Source: Pseudomonas sp. PB106
Lineage (GTDB): Bacteria; Pseudomonadota; Gammaproteobacteria; Pseudomonadales; Pseudomonadaceae
Direction of reading: 5' to 3'
Assembly (NCBI RefSeq): GCF_009764645.1
Contig: NZ_RWIM01000011.1
Location: forward strand, 1-64,000
Length of the DNA stretch: 64,000 bases
A program made the position numbers and the translations under genes. Under the pieces are notes generated by a model, which searched no databases, was not told where the DNA came from, and saw only the letters and a program-made list of their open reading frames with translations. Below, piece by piece: positions 40,375-49,673 of the stretch. Numbering within the stretch: the first letter of the stretch is position 1; every line of letters begins with the position of its first letter.

Positions 40375-41064
40375 ATGAGTGTCCGCTGTGTTGCTTTACT
40401 GTTGCTGTTTTTTGCCATGGGTGCCCAGGCTGGCGCGCCCCGTACTTTCACCGAAGCTAAAAAGGTCGCCTGGAAACTGTATGCACCGCAGTCCACCGAG
40501 TTTTATTGCGGGTGCAAGTACACCGGCAACAAGGTTGATCTGAAGGCTTGTGGTTACGTGCCGCGCAAAAACGCCAAACGCGCTTCGCGCATCGAGTGGG
40601 AGCACATTGTGCCGGCCTGGCAGTTTGGCCATCAGCGTCAATGCTGGCAGGAAGGCGGACGCAAGAACTGCACACGCTATGACCCGTCTTACCAGAAAGC
40701 CGAAGCAGACCTGCATAACCTGGTGCCGAGCATTGGCGAGGTCAACGGTGACCGCAGCAACTTCAGCTACGGCTGGCTACCGGTGCAATCCGGACAGTAC
40801 GGTTCGTGCTTGACCCAAGTCGACTTCAAAGCGAAGAAAGTCATGCCCCGCCCTTCGATTCGCGGCATGATCGCCCGCACCTATTTTTACATGAGCAAGC
40901 AATATGGTTTGCGCCTGTCAAAACAGGATCGACAACTGTATGAGGCGTGGGACAAGACCTATCCCGTGCAGGACTGGGAGCGCCAGCGCAATCAGAGCGT
41001 GGCGTGTGTGATGGGGCGCGGCAATGAGTTTGTAGGCCCGGTAAACATGAAAGCCTGCGGTTAA
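40375..41064 (+). CDS. endA: Endonuclease I, periplasmic
   Basis: 229 residues. Signal peptide (VALLLLFFAMGAQA), then the EndA/NucM fold with IEWEHIVPAWQFG (the general-base His) and DLHNLVPSIGEVNGDRSN (metal ligands). Eight or so Cys suggest disulphides. It degrades double-stranded DNA in the periplasm. It sits in an operon with a LexA box, so induction by DNA damage is expected. Confidence 0.95.
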   Translation: MSVRCVALLLLFFAMGAQAGAPRTFTEAKKVAWKLYAPQSTEFYCGCKYTGNKVDLKACGYVPRKNAKRASRIEWEHIVPAWQFGHQRQCWQEGGRKNCTRYDPSYQKAEADLHNLVPSIGEVNGDRSNFSYGWLPVQSGQYGSCLTQVDFKAKKVMPRPSIRGMIARTYFYMSKQYGLRLSKQDRQLYEAWDKTYPVQDWERQRNQSVACVMGRGNEFVGPVNMKACG

Positions 41065-41080
41065 TTGACCACATAAAACG

Positions 41081-41115
41081 AAAGGGCCTCGAACGTTATG
41101 TTCGAGGCCCTTTTT
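41081..41115. terminator. Bidirectional rho-independent terminator
   Basis: AAAGGGCCTCGAAC-gttat-GTTCGAGGCCCTTTTT between convergent endA and the siderophore-interacting protein gene. Confidence 0.93.
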
Positions 41116-41120
41116 CATGT

Positions 41121-42032
41121 CTAGTTGCCAGATTTGTTGTAACGCCAGTAGCCCATCAGGTTGAGCGCCTCGCGTGGAATGCCGCACTCCTTGATCAGAT
41201 ATTTGCGCAGACTCATGACTGCCGCACTTTCCCCCGCGATCCAGCCGTAAAAGCCTTCAGTCGCGGTGTCGGCGACTTCCCAGAGAATGTCTTTATCGAT
41301 ATCCACTTCCGCCAGCTCCACCGCCTGGCCCTCGCAAGAACTATGCACTGGCAAGGTCGCTTGCCGCACGGCATCAACCATCAATGCACCGGCAACCGCT
41401 GCAGCCGCTTCATCGCGAATCAGCCATTGCACCGACAGGCCAGGCCAGTCAGGCATGACAAGCATGTCCTGAGCACTGTCGACCTCGAAGAATGCCTGCG
41501 TTTGCGGTGGTTCGGCGAGAACTGCCAACTCGTCCAGAATCCCCATTGCTGCCGGCAACGCGGTTGAGTCGGCAACCAACAGCAATTGCTTGAGCGTTTT
41601 TGGCGGCTTCCATTCGAAACCACCGGCCTGCTCCGCTGAGAAATGATGGTCAGGGGCAAGAATCTGCATCGACTCCCCCGGCTGCGCTCGCAACGCCCAA
41701 CGCGAAGCCGGACCGGTTTCACCGTGCAGAACAAAATCGATATCCACCTCGCCCTGTTCGGCGCGCAAATGCCGAATGGTGTAGGTGCGCATCGCCGGAC
41801 GTCGATCCACAAGCATCGACTTGAACCGTGCGTACCAACCGTCCTCTTGGGCGAGCCTGGACTGCGAACCATCAGCGGCGGGGAAAAACAGCTTGACCCG
41901 CTGATCCGGAGCCCACGTGGCCATTTCGTGAACCGGCGGCCCCACCAGAGTGAGGCGCATCATGTGCGGGCTCAACTGCGTTTTACGGTGCAAGGTGACA
42001 TCGAACAATTTGTAAGGATTGGCGGAGGCCAT
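41121..42032 (-). CDS. Siderophore-interacting protein (ferric-siderophore reductase)
   Basis: 303 residues of the ViuB/YqjH family. The FAD-binding barrel has RPAMRTYTIRHLR and DIDFVLHGETGPASRWA; the C-terminal NAD(P)H domain ends in GYWRYNKSGN. It would release iron by reducing ferric siderophores in the cytosol. AAGGAGCTCC precedes the ATG. I see no clear Fur box just upstream. Confidence 0.93.
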   Translation of the reverse strand: MASANPYKLFDVTLHRKTQLSPHMMRLTLVGPPVHEMATWAPDQRVKLFFPAADGSQSRLAQEDGWYARFKSMLVDRRPAMRTYTIRHLRAEQGEVDIDFVLHGETGPASRWALRAQPGESMQILAPDHHFSAEQAGGFEWKPPKTLKQLLLVADSTALPAAMGILDELAVLAEPPQTQAFFEVDSAQDMLVMPDWPGLSVQWLIRDEAAAAVAGALMVDAVRQATLPVHSSCEGQAVELAEVDIDKDILWEVADTATEGFYGWIAGESAAVMSLRKYLIKECGIPREALNLMGYWRYNKSGN

Positions 42033-42119
42033 GGGGAGCTCCTTTTGGAATTCAGCAGCGACTCCATTAGGAACGAATCGCGTCTGATTACCTTTAGGCA
42101 GCTCTCCCGAATTGAATGT

Positions 42120-42488
42120 TTACGGCGTGATCGGATGCTCGATGATGACCGATTCAACGTTCTGCTTTTTAGCCTTCACCAATGCCGCATCAACCTGCAC
42201 CTTGCGCGCTTCGGCTTCAGCCTGAGTGTTGAATGGGCCAATCAGAATGCGCGTTTTGCCGCTGCTGTCTCTGATGACTGTCGGAACGAAAGCATGTTCG
42301 ATCAACCAGCCGCTCAGATCACTGACCGCCTGAGGTGTTTCGCCGCGCACTTCAAGATCCCACTGCGCAGCAGGTGCCACAGCTTGAGCTGCCGTGACCG
42401 TCGTTTTCGGCTTCTGCTCGTCTACACTCTTGCCTTCACCACACCCTGCCAATGCCAGTGCCGCGACCAACCAGACCAATTTGCGCAC
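42120..42488 (-). CDS. Lipoprotein with SPOR-like domain
   Basis: 122 residues. The signal peptide ends in the lipobox ALAGC. After a short linker, residues 40-118 fit a SPOR-like fold (KTRILIGPFNTQAEAEARKV), which binds denuded septal peptidoglycan. The GTG start at 42488 follows GAGGAAAGC. Confidence 0.7.
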   Translation of the reverse strand: MRKLVWLVAALALAGCGEGKSVDEQKPKTTVTAAQAVAPAAQWDLEVRGETPQAVSDLSGWLIEHAFVPTVIRDSSGKTRILIGPFNTQAEAEARKVQVDAALVKAKKQNVESVIIEHPITP

Positions 42489-42738
42489 AACGCTTTCCTC
42501 GGAATTCTCAAAGCGACGATCTTAACATTCATAAATACTTCGCGAGCCCCGCAAAATGGGCACAAAACAACGAGATTGATGATTGCAGCCTCTGTATAGT
42601 TACGCCCTGGGAATTAATGCCGCATCTGCGCGTCAGAAAGAGGCACCCAAACCGTGAGACTTCGCACTAATCTATACGCACCACCGACCTCTGCACTGTC
42701 TGAATCAGGTGCCCTACAAAGCAATCAAGGAGAAGACC

Positions 42739-42933
42739 ATGCTGATACTCACCCGCAAAGTCGGTGAAAGCATAAACATTGGTGATGACATCACTATCAC
42801 CATTCTGGGCGTAAGCGGCCAACAGGTTCGCATCGGCATCAACGCTCCGAAAAACGTTGCAGTGCACCGGGAAGAAATCTACCAGCGCATTCAGGCTGGC
42901 CTGACCGCCCCGGACAAGCCACAGACTCCCTGA
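42739..42933 (+). CDS. rsmE: RsmE, CsrA-family translational regulator
   Basis: 64 residues, starting [20 protein letters not shown] and ending TAPDKPQTP, with the RNA-binding [12 protein letters not shown] segment. The GESINIGD start and the AGLTAPDK tail fit RsmE rather than RsmA. It binds GGA motifs in mRNA leaders and is titrated by RsmX/Y/Z RNAs in the Gac system. AAGGAGAAGACC precedes the ATG. Confidence 0.93.
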   Translation: MLILTRKVGESINIGDDITITILGVSGQQVRIGINAPKNVAVHREEIYQRIQAGLTAPDKPQTP

Positions 42934-43153
42934 GTCGCACTGCAGTCAGTAGCCAGTTCGTTTGCCCGCGCGCAATGACTGGCTAAAGATTCACGCGCCG
43001 TTTTGCCAACCGCTCCTACTCAGCTGGGTACGGCGCCTGACACACCTGCTCTCCTCCGCTACTGCTATCGCCCTCCATTGCCGCCCGATACTACCTGCCA
43101 TTCCCAGAGCTGACTGTCGGACGTTTCCGATAGAGCACAGAGAATTCGCTCTC

Positions 43154-43609
43154 CTAACCAAATGTCACGCCACGCGCCATACCAGTGGCAGCGATGACCA
43201 TCAGCACCAGCAGCAACGCCTCCACGTGACTGATACGGGCAAACAACTTTGACCGTCCGGTATCGAGCACCGCGCCCCGCGCTTTTGCAATCCGCCACCT
43301 TATCAACGTGATCATCGGCGCAAGCTCTATCAGCAGAATCAGCACGAACAGCGTCATCTTCAAATGAAAGAGTGGCTGATGAAGGTAATAGTCCATGCCT
43401 TTTTCATAGCTGCCGAAGGCACGCATCCCACCAGTGACCAACAAGATCAGCGCAGAGACGCCCCAGATATTGTCGGCCAGCAAAATCCGCCCAGCCTCGT
43501 CCGTACCGGAGGCGAGCCGGCTGAACGCTGTTCCACGTGTCAGCACTGCCCAGAAGGCCAGGGCAAAAGCGAGTAAGTGAATAGCTGCAAGAAACCAATG
43601 ACCCAGCAT
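43154..43609 (-). CDS. DUF2214 family membrane protein
   Basis: 151 residues with about four membrane segments (HWFLAAIHLLAFALAFWAVL at the start; LKMTLFVLILLIELAPMITL in the centre). The ADNIWGVSALILLVTGGMRA stretch is typical of DUF2214, unknown function. GGGGTG precedes the ATG at 43609; a longer reading from 43711 is unlikely. Confidence 0.8.
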   Translation of the reverse strand: MLGHWFLAAIHLLAFALAFWAVLTRGTAFSRLASGTDEAGRILLADNIWGVSALILLVTGGMRAFGSYEKGMDYYLHQPLFHLKMTLFVLILLIELAPMITLIRWRIAKARGAVLDTGRSKLFARISHVEALLLVLMVIAATGMARGVTFG

Positions 43610-43720
43610 CGACACACCCCCATCGGAAAGAGTTGAAAATCGGCCAGTCAGTAGTAGTTGAAAAAGTATGGATTTGCCCGCGACGTCTAAGGGCAAAGCT
43701 TTGAATGCCAAATCGCAGGC

Positions 43721-43763
43721 AAAAAAAATCCCAAGCAGCTGATGGAAGCTTGGGATTTAAAAA
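43721..43763. terminator. Bidirectional terminator hairpin
   Basis: AAATCCCAAGC/GCTTGGGATTT stem with an A-run on the left and a T/A-rich right flank, between the DUF2214 gene and the left end of the integrated element. Confidence 0.75.
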
Positions 43764-43985
43764 TGCATAAACCGTGGTGGTGAACGCGGGACGGATGTTA
43801 CTGAAATTCACAACCTGCAACAAGGTCTTTTCGATAACCGGCTGGTTAAATAATTCTGTAACCCATTCATTATCCGCACAATTTTTATGGACGAACGGTC
43901 ACTGAGCTAAAATCTGCTTCCGCTGATCTCGGCGGCCGATTGGGCGCCTCAGGATAAAGAGCTGGGAAAGCTTTAAAAATCCAAC

Positions 43986-44097
43986 ACAACAAAAAAGGGC
44001 CCACCTTTCGGTGAGCCCTTCTAGACCGCCCAGCAGAGCGGATTTTGTTTGGTAGGCGCGATTGGACTCGAACCAACGACCCCCACCATGTCAAGGT
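43986..44097. repeat. Left 112-bp direct repeat (att site)
   Basis: Identical over 112 bases to 57506-57617, in direct orientation 13,520 bases apart. It holds the tRNA-Val terminator (43991-44022) and the last 48 bases of tRNA-Val (44050-44097). The match stops inside the anticodon stem, a classic crossover place for tRNA-targeting integrases. Confidence 0.97.
44050..44097 (-). pseudogene. tRNA-Val 3' fragment
   Basis: 48 bases equal to the 3' part of the intact tRNA at 57570-57646, including the T arm and CCA, but with no D arm or 5' acceptor strand. A by-product of integration. Confidence 0.95.
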
Positions 44098-44172
44098 CTG
44101 CTAGGAGCAAGCTCCAAGCCCTGCTGCTCTTGGATTTCTCAGAACGCCCATTCACATCATGAGGCGTCAAAA

Positions 44173-45129
44173 ATGGCAAATTTCCGCTTACTCCCATCCG
44201 GCAACTGGAATGCTCAGGTACGGGTTAAGGGCAAACCACCCCAGTCGAAAACCTTCAGCACGAAGGCCGAAGCAGAATCATGGGCGAGACAGGTCGAGGC
44301 CGTAACGGTAGATCGAAAGCATCACACTATATATACGCTGGGCATGACCTACTGCGAAACCATGCTCAAGGGGAAAGGCAGCTACGACCATGCACTGAAA
44401 ATTGTGGAGCATCTGGGTAGACACTTCACACAGCCCATCCACGAAATCACCCCACAGATGATCAACGATTTCAAAATTATGCGATTGAAGAAGGTAAAGC
44501 CGTCCACGTGCAGGACGCAGCTTGCTTTCATGTCCCGCTTCTACAGGTTCGCCAAACGGGGCCTATTAATCGACATCCACAACCCTGTCAGTGATATCGC
44601 ACTGCCAAAGCCTGACCGTTCTTCTGACAAAGTGATTCGAGCAAGCGAGCTTGAGCGGCTACTGGCGAAGCTGTCGCCCGTGATGAAACTTATAGTCGAA
44701 CTGGCATATGAAACCGCCATGCGTCGATCAGAAATTCTGAGGCTGACAAAAGACTGCCTGCATTTGAAAGACCGCATTGTCGATGTGATTGATGGGAAAA
44801 GCGGAACACGATCAGTTCCTCTAACTCACCGAGCTGTGGAAATTCTCCAACTTGCCCAACTGTGGGCCACTGTGGGGCGCCACCCGAACGGCCAAGTGTT
44901 TTCGGTTACACCGCACGCAGTGACTCAAGCGGTACGCTTGGCACGCGTGAAGGCTGGCTTGGATAGTAGCGTTCGACTTCACCAACTCAGGCACACTAGG
45001 ATCACAAACGTTGCCAAGAAGGGATTCAACAACGCTCAAATCATGATCGTCTCGGGCCACCGGGATACTCGATCCGTCGCTCGATACTCACATCTTAATG
45101 TCAGGGACGTTCTACACCTGATCGACTAA
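44173..45129 (+). CDS. Tyrosine-type integrase of the element
   Basis: 318 residues. N-terminal arm-binding part, SAM-like core-binding domain (about 60-150), and catalytic domain with Arg in ETAMRRSEIL, HQLRHTRITN, SGHRDTRSVARY and the tyrosine in that last motif. GAGG stands before the ATG at 44173. It starts 75 bases from the repeat, in the normal place for a tRNA-integrating element, and should drive integration and excision at tRNA-Val. Confidence 0.93.
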   Translation: MANFRLLPSGNWNAQVRVKGKPPQSKTFSTKAEAESWARQVEAVTVDRKHHTIYTLGMTYCETMLKGKGSYDHALKIVEHLGRHFTQPIHEITPQMINDFKIMRLKKVKPSTCRTQLAFMSRFYRFAKRGLLIDIHNPVSDIALPKPDRSSDKVIRASELERLLAKLSPVMKLIVELAYETAMRRSEILRLTKDCLHLKDRIVDVIDGKSGTRSVPLTHRAVEILQLAQLWATVGRHPNGQVFSVTPHAVTQAVRLARVKAGLDSSVRLHQLRHTRITNVAKKGFNNAQIMIVSGHRDTRSVARYSHLNVRDVLHLID

Positions 45130-45224
45130 CCCCCACGCCTTTTCCACAGCCAAGGCGCTATCGCTTTGGCTGTTTTCCGTACTACACCAACGGCAACGGC
45201 AGCACGCAGTTTTCCGAGTACAAG

Positions 45225-46124
45225 TTGACAATTCACGACTTCGAAAAGATCCGGCACCGATTGACTGACAAGGAGCTGAAGGGTGTACGCCGATACTTCG
45301 GCGTGAAACCAACTGTTGAAGTAGTAGTTGCAGAATCTGCAACAGCTCCCCCAGCCTTGGTGAAGGAGCTGTTCGAGGTAATCACTGTGCAGGGTGACAC
45401 TCTGACGATGAGCAGTAAGGAGATTGCTGAGCTGACAGAGAAGCGTCACGACAATGTGATGGTAGACATTCGGGCGATGCTGGAGGGGCTAAATTTGTCA
45501 GCCCTGAGTTTTCAGGGCTGCTACAAAGGTGGAAATGGGAAAGAGCTGCCATGCTTCAACCTGACACGTGACCTGACTGAGACACTGATTTTGGGGTACA
45601 GCATCCCACTACGTCACGCTGTCGTTGTTCGTCTACGTGAACTGGAGGCCCAAGTAGCCAAACCAGTTGTACCGGCACTTCCAGACTTCTCTAACCCTGC
45701 TGAGGCCGCTCGTGCTTGGGCGTCAGAGTTTGAAGGTCGAACCTTGGCACTCGAAGTTCTGAAGGTGAAAGAAGTGAAGATTACCGAGGACGCACCAAAG
45801 GTTGAGTTCTACGACGATGTTGCTGTAGCTGAAGGTTCACACACCGTTAAGCAAATAGCTGACATGTTGAAGACTGGTCGCAACGAACTGTACCGCTTCC
45901 TACGGAGGCACAAAGTTTTGATCGAACATGGCAAAGATCACAACTTGCCGTACCAGGTGCAGAAGACCGCAGGTCGATTCACTGTTCTGGAAGAGCCATA
46001 TAAGCACCCGCACACCGGCAAGATCACGCTCGGTACTCGCACGATGGTGACTGGTAAAGGTTTGATCTTTATTCGGGAACTTATCGAAGAACATAATCGA
46101 GTAGAGCTAGACAGAGTGGAATAA
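45225..46124 (+). CDS. Rha / KilAC-type phage regulatory protein
   Basis: About 299 residues if the TTG at 45225 is used. After a basic N-terminus comes a Rha domain (SSKEIAELTEKRHDNVMVDI, FNLTRDLTETLILGYS, about residues 62-145), and then a C-terminal KilAC antirepressor domain (TVKQIADMLKTGRNELYRFL with RTMVTGKGLIFIRELI). Such proteins counter or tune phage repressors. The start is uncertain: an ATG at 45408 begins right at the Rha domain, and the frame stays open upstream without a better codon. Confidence 0.8.
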   Translation: MTIHDFEKIRHRLTDKELKGVRRYFGVKPTVEVVVAESATAPPALVKELFEVITVQGDTLTMSSKEIAELTEKRHDNVMVDIRAMLEGLNLSALSFQGCYKGGNGKELPCFNLTRDLTETLILGYSIPLRHAVVVRLRELEAQVAKPVVPALPDFSNPAEAARAWASEFEGRTLALEVLKVKEVKITEDAPKVEFYDDVAVAEGSHTVKQIADMLKTGRNELYRFLRRHKVLIEHGKDHNLPYQVQKTAGRFTVLEEPYKHPHTGKITLGTRTMVTGKGLIFIRELIEEHNRVELDRVE

Positions 46125-46459
46125 CACCTATGCACCCAGATACCGTTGAATACAGGGCCGCACTCGCTTGCTCCGGGGAGTAAAGCTCTGCTTAGTTGAC
46201 ATTTCGACCACAATGTAGCCATGATTTTTATCTTGACGTCAAAAGCCAAGGCACTATCATCTGCACCCAGCCAACGACGCTGGCACCGCAACACCTCCCC
46301 TGCTGATAAACCATTATCTCGTTTGTTCAAGCCATTAGGCCGCTGAGCAGAGCGGGTTTCGTGCTGTCTGCTGCTAGGAACAACAGTTCCACCTGATTGC
46401 TTTCGGAACATGAAGAGGGTTTGCACATGAACTAACAACATATAGGTAACACTACAACT
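46125..46459. other. Gene-free stretch inside the element
   Basis: 335 bases with no supported gene. A TTGACA hexamer occurs at 46196-46201 but I see no matching -10. A possible promoter region for the gene at 46460. Confidence 0.4.
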
Positions 46460-47296
46460 ATGAAACGGACCACCATTAACAGCAACTTCGATGAACTGCT
46501 GTCCGCAGCAGTACTCAATGAGTTGGACACACGCATTGGCGCCAACGCAAGCAAGTGGCTGAAGGACAACGCACCAGTTGCGAAATCCAAGAAGCTCCGG
46601 CAGGCAAAAGGCGCTGTAGGCCGGAAGCCGACTAGGATCCAGAATCCGTTCTACTGGTTTATAGGCGCCAAGACGGAATGGGAACGTTATCCAGCGTTTG
46701 CACTAGACATCATAGAAGGCGTTGCACGGCTTGACTGGCATGATCGACCAGCTGGCCAGGGTGGTAAGTCGATGCCCCTTTCTGTCCGCAACTTGGCAGT
46801 CATCCTTGAATCTCTTCCAATTGTAACCACGGATACCGTGCAAGATCTGTTGCAACTTGAAGAGCGGCACGCGAGGCGTTACGTGAAAGCAATTGAGCTG
46901 ATCATTCCGTGGATGCTGAAGAGTCGCCCTCGCTCGCTGTTCAACGAGATGGAAAGCATCGAGCCGGATCGGCAGCCTTGCAAGTGGCAAGATTGGGACG
47001 TGGCGAACACCCCCAGCCCTAAAGAGCTAGCCCAGCTCTACTATGATTTACGGACGCTTACCCAGTTCAAGACCGCCGATGAGTACGACGAGGAACTGTT
47101 GTACAACGCCCCCATGGCAAACGTTGTTGCCTTCCCGCCTCGCCAGCAGCACCCCAAGAAGCCATTGGTGTTGCAGATGCTGGTTGATGGCGCCGGGACG
47201 AACGCCATCGAGAGAGAAACCGGTGTATCTCCGAAGACGATCAGAAAGTGGCGGGACGATATGCTCGCTGCACAGAGGATGCTGCACGCTGCCTGA
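46460..47296 (+). CDS. Element protein of unknown function with C-terminal HTH
   Basis: 278 residues. The N-terminal half has no recognised fold. The C-terminal part, LVDGAGTNAIERETGVSPKT then IRKWRDDM, looks like a resolvase/transposase-type helix-turn-helix. It could regulate or help replicate the element. GGTAAC upstream is a weak ribosome-binding site. Confidence 0.65.
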   Translation: MKRTTINSNFDELLSAAVLNELDTRIGANASKWLKDNAPVAKSKKLRQAKGAVGRKPTRIQNPFYWFIGAKTEWERYPAFALDIIEGVARLDWHDRPAGQGGKSMPLSVRNLAVILESLPIVTTDTVQDLLQLEERHARRYVKAIELIIPWMLKSRPRSLFNEMESIEPDRQPCKWQDWDVANTPSPKELAQLYYDLRTLTQFKTADEYDEELLYNAPMANVVAFPPRQQHPKKPLVLQMLVDGAGTNAIERETGVSPKTIRKWRDDMLAAQRMLHAA

Positions 47297-47738
47297 TCCG
47301 CCCTGCAAGAGAGGGGGACTAATTCGGCCGCATGTATCAAAGGCAAGTGCCAACTTCCGCCAGAGGACGGAATGGGGCACGGATCGCCAAAGCGTAGCTT
47401 TGAGATTAACTACCTCTATTAAGGATCAAACCTGTGAAGTTTAAATAGCAGAGGATAACTTGTGCCTAGGGCACGGATATCAACGCTGTAGACTAAAAAG
47501 AAGAGATGGGGCAGACAGCCCTTCCGCTCTTGCTTCTAACCTTGCTTAGAAACTTGTGGCTCCAGCCACGATTATCAGTGCAAGTTATAATGGTGACTTA
47601 GTCACGATTGATAGAATGTGCCTATGTGCACAAATTACCCTGCACAATTAACATCAAGAACAGGTGGTGGTTCACCCACCAACCTTCCTTCTCTAATCTC
47701 TAGAGTTATCAACCTTGAGAAGAGCTGATTAGATGATT

Positions 47739-47970
47739 GCCACGTGACGTGTACGTCACAGCATATATGCGCGGGGGCTTTCTTGCCCCTGCCCCCTGAT
47801 TGCCCATCGGCCGTGAGGCAAGATATCAAATCTTTAAGCTAGGACGAGGTGGTGCAGTACGACCATCTTCTAGTGCTCTAACCTTCAAATTGACATAACG
47901 TGACGATACGTCGCAGCTTACATCTTGGGATGGGGATCAAAGACTTATGGGGCTTACCCCTCCCCCACTT
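47739..47970. repeat. Two-copy imperfect module with GTGACG..ACGTC palindromes
   Basis: Copy 1 begins near 47741 with GTGACGTGTACGTCAC, a perfect 7+2+7 inverted repeat, then CAGC, an A/T part and G-run/C-run blocks (GCGGGGGC, TGCCCCTGCCCCC). Copy 2, near 47898, has GTGACGATACGTCGC, CAGC, and GATGGGGA, GGGGCTTACCCCTCCCCC. The order of parts is the same in both. Confidence 0.6.
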
Positions 47971-48142
47971 CGTCACTGAAGAAGATTAACCGATTGATAA
48001 CTGTTACATGCCAAGATGCAGTAAGCACCCTGCCGGATGCGTTATAATCCGGCGCCAACTTAACGGTGGCAACATAAGACAACAGCTAACTAAATTACAC
48101 TCACATATCGCAAAATAGTGCAACTTTTATTGTATGTATGCA

Positions 48143-48170
48143 TTGACAACTAGAGATATTGCTGTATACT
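48143..48170 (+). promoter_or_regulatory. Strong sigma70-type promoter
   Basis: TTGACA (48143-48148), 16-base spacer, TATACT (48165-48170). It drives a leader of about 350 bases before the first gene at 48532, with a terminator-like hairpin inside the leader. Confidence 0.75.
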
Positions 48171-48454
48171 ACATAGAGTAAAAGTAGCAACCTTAACTCC
48201 CTCCCCGCAAAACCTTCACATACCCCCCAGCTTGCACCGCCCAGTTCAACTAACTGGATGCACAGGCCCGTTAACGATCCGGGGCAAGATGATCGTTTCC
48301 ATTGGAAAGTAAGCTGCACCGAACAGGTTGATGCGAGCCTTCACGGTAATGCCCAGGTCAGGGGATGCAGCGAAAACTGACCACTAATCAACCAACTTAC
48401 TTCACAACGAAGTGATCCCGCACTTGCTCATAACAAGTACGCACGCAACCCCAA

Positions 48455-48484
48455 CCCGCGCCTCGTCCTGAGAGCGGGCTTTCT
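48455..48484 (+). terminator. Terminator-like hairpin in a long leader
   Basis: CCCGC..CTC-gtcct-GAG.GCGGG followed by CTTTCTATT. With the promoter at 48143 it defines a possible transcript of about 310 bases that ends before the gene at 48532. Confidence 0.55.
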
Positions 48485-48531
48485 ATTCCTTCGGGAACTT
48501 ACACATACATTCATTCAATAGGTAACCCGCT

Positions 48532-48741
48532 ATGGCACAGCGCCGATTACGGCTACACACCTGCACATCTTGCGGCAGGAAGTTTTATAGCCGCTCCTCT
48601 TTATCCAGATTTGACTCAGTTCAATGTCAAGTTCGTGAATGGAGGGCACGCAATAAGCTGACTCAGAAGCAACTTGAAGAGCAGTACATCGCACAAGAGC
48701 TTGACAACAACAACCAACCACAACCGGAAGCAACGCAATGA
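48532..48741 (+). CDS. Small zinc-finger-like element protein
   Basis: 69 residues. CTSCGRKFYSRSSLSRFDSV ending in QC forms a short Cys-rich finger (C-x2-C near residues 11-14, third Cys near 32), then a basic and Gln-rich tail. The stop overlaps the next start (ATGA). Function unknown; first gene of a three-gene operon. Confidence 0.65.
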   Translation: MAQRRLRLHTCTSCGRKFYSRSSLSRFDSVQCQVREWRARNKLTQKQLEEQYIAQELDNNNQPQPEATQ

Positions 48742-49115
48742 CTGACAACATCTGGCTCGAAGTAGACAAGAGCAATGGGGCGATCATGTCCTACTACCTA
48801 CACTTGCCCACAACCTCATCCAGCAAGTTCGACTACATCGAGGCCACCCAAGATGAATTGACCTACTTGAACGCTCTTGAGGAGGCAGTATTTCCCCAAG
48901 GAACTATAGCAACAATCAGTGACCTATCAGAGCACCGGGTAAGGGTACGAACGGCAAAAGCTAACGCCGCCAAGATACCAGTCAAGGCAGCCTACAAGCC
49001 TTCAAAGAAGCCCCAGAAGCCCGCTGACAAGGCAAAAGACACCAACGCACCAGCGAGCAAATTTAACGCAAAGGAACGCTTTATAGCGGCCCTGAAACAG
49101 CATCGCTCACGTTAG
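48738..49115 (+). CDS. Element protein of unknown function
   Basis: 125 residues. A mixed N-terminal domain (LEVDKSNGAIMSYYLHLPTT) is followed by a Lys/Pro/Ala-rich disordered tail (AAYKPSKKPQKPADKAKDTN). The ATGA overlap with the preceding gene supports the start. Confidence 0.65.
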   Translation: MTDNIWLEVDKSNGAIMSYYLHLPTTSSSKFDYIEATQDELTYLNALEEAVFPQGTIATISDLSEHRVRVRTAKANAAKIPVKAAYKPSKKPQKPADKAKDTNAPASKFNAKERFIAALKQHRSR

Positions 49116-49130
49116 TAATCGAGAACAAAC

Positions 49131-49673
49131 ATGACAACACAGTATAACTACGGCATCGACACCGTTGAGTTCTTCAAACACACCGAGCAAGAACTTCAGA
49201 AACTAACCAAAGACAAGGAGACGGCCTACTTCCGGCACTGCACTTCACTGGCCTACCCGCAACTAGGCGTAAACGTAGCCTGGGTAAGTGAGAAGCCTCT
49301 AACCGCAGCTCTGAACGAGCTGGCAGGATGGATGATCGCCGGTTACACCGTTGTAACTTCCGTAAGCCAGCCGTTGTATCTCAGCGTCAATCTACGAAAG
49401 CCACAGAAAATGATCGAGGATGACCTTCTTATCGTTGCAGATGAGGCCAAGGCTGAATACGCAGCCAGCCGCTATGCCCGCAACGTTGCAGAGACGCGTC
49501 GCCAGATGGAAATCACCATCACACGACGTGCGAGGGAAGCAGCAGTGGAAGCAGCCAAGGTTGCAGCGGCTCACCAAGTGTCCGAGGAAGAGTTTGCCCT
49601 TGCCGACCTGTTGAAGGCCTACGGCAAACCGCCTAAGACCAAGGCTACCAAGTCCGATGAGGTGGCAGCGTGA
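49131..49673 (+). CDS. Element protein of unknown function
   Basis: 180 residues. N-terminal mixed part, then an Ala/Arg-rich long helix (RRQMEITITRRAREAAVEAA), then a Lys-rich tail. No family recognised. A 17-codon frame (49670-49723, GTG start overlapping the stop) follows and could be a truncated downstream gene. Confidence 0.65.
   Translation: MTTQYNYGIDTVEFFKHTEQELQKLTKDKETAYFRHCTSLAYPQLGVNVAWVSEKPLTAALNELAGWMIAGYTVVTSVSQPLYLSVNLRKPQKMIEDDLLIVADEAKAEYAASRYARNVAETRRQMEITITRRAREAAVEAAKVAAAHQVSEEEFALADLLKAYGKPPKTKATKSDEVAA

Larger units (their letters stand above)
47297..48531. other. 1.2-kb non-coding stretch of the element
   Basis: I find no supported gene. It contains three GTGAC-type palindromes (about 47592, 47745 and 47899), an imperfect repeated module around the last two, a sigma70-type promoter at 48143-48170 and a terminator-like hairpin at 48455-48484. 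It may hold the origin or control region of the element, or regulatory RNAs. Confidence 0.6.

Noticed and set aside
44050..44097. Second tRNA-Val gene
   Set aside because: Only the 3' 48 bases are present; the anticodon stem is broken and the D arm and 5' strand are missing.
47635..47829. 64-codon minus-strand frame in the 1.2-kb non-coding stretch
   Set aside because: Crosses the palindromic module, has no ribosome-binding site and looks like chance coding.
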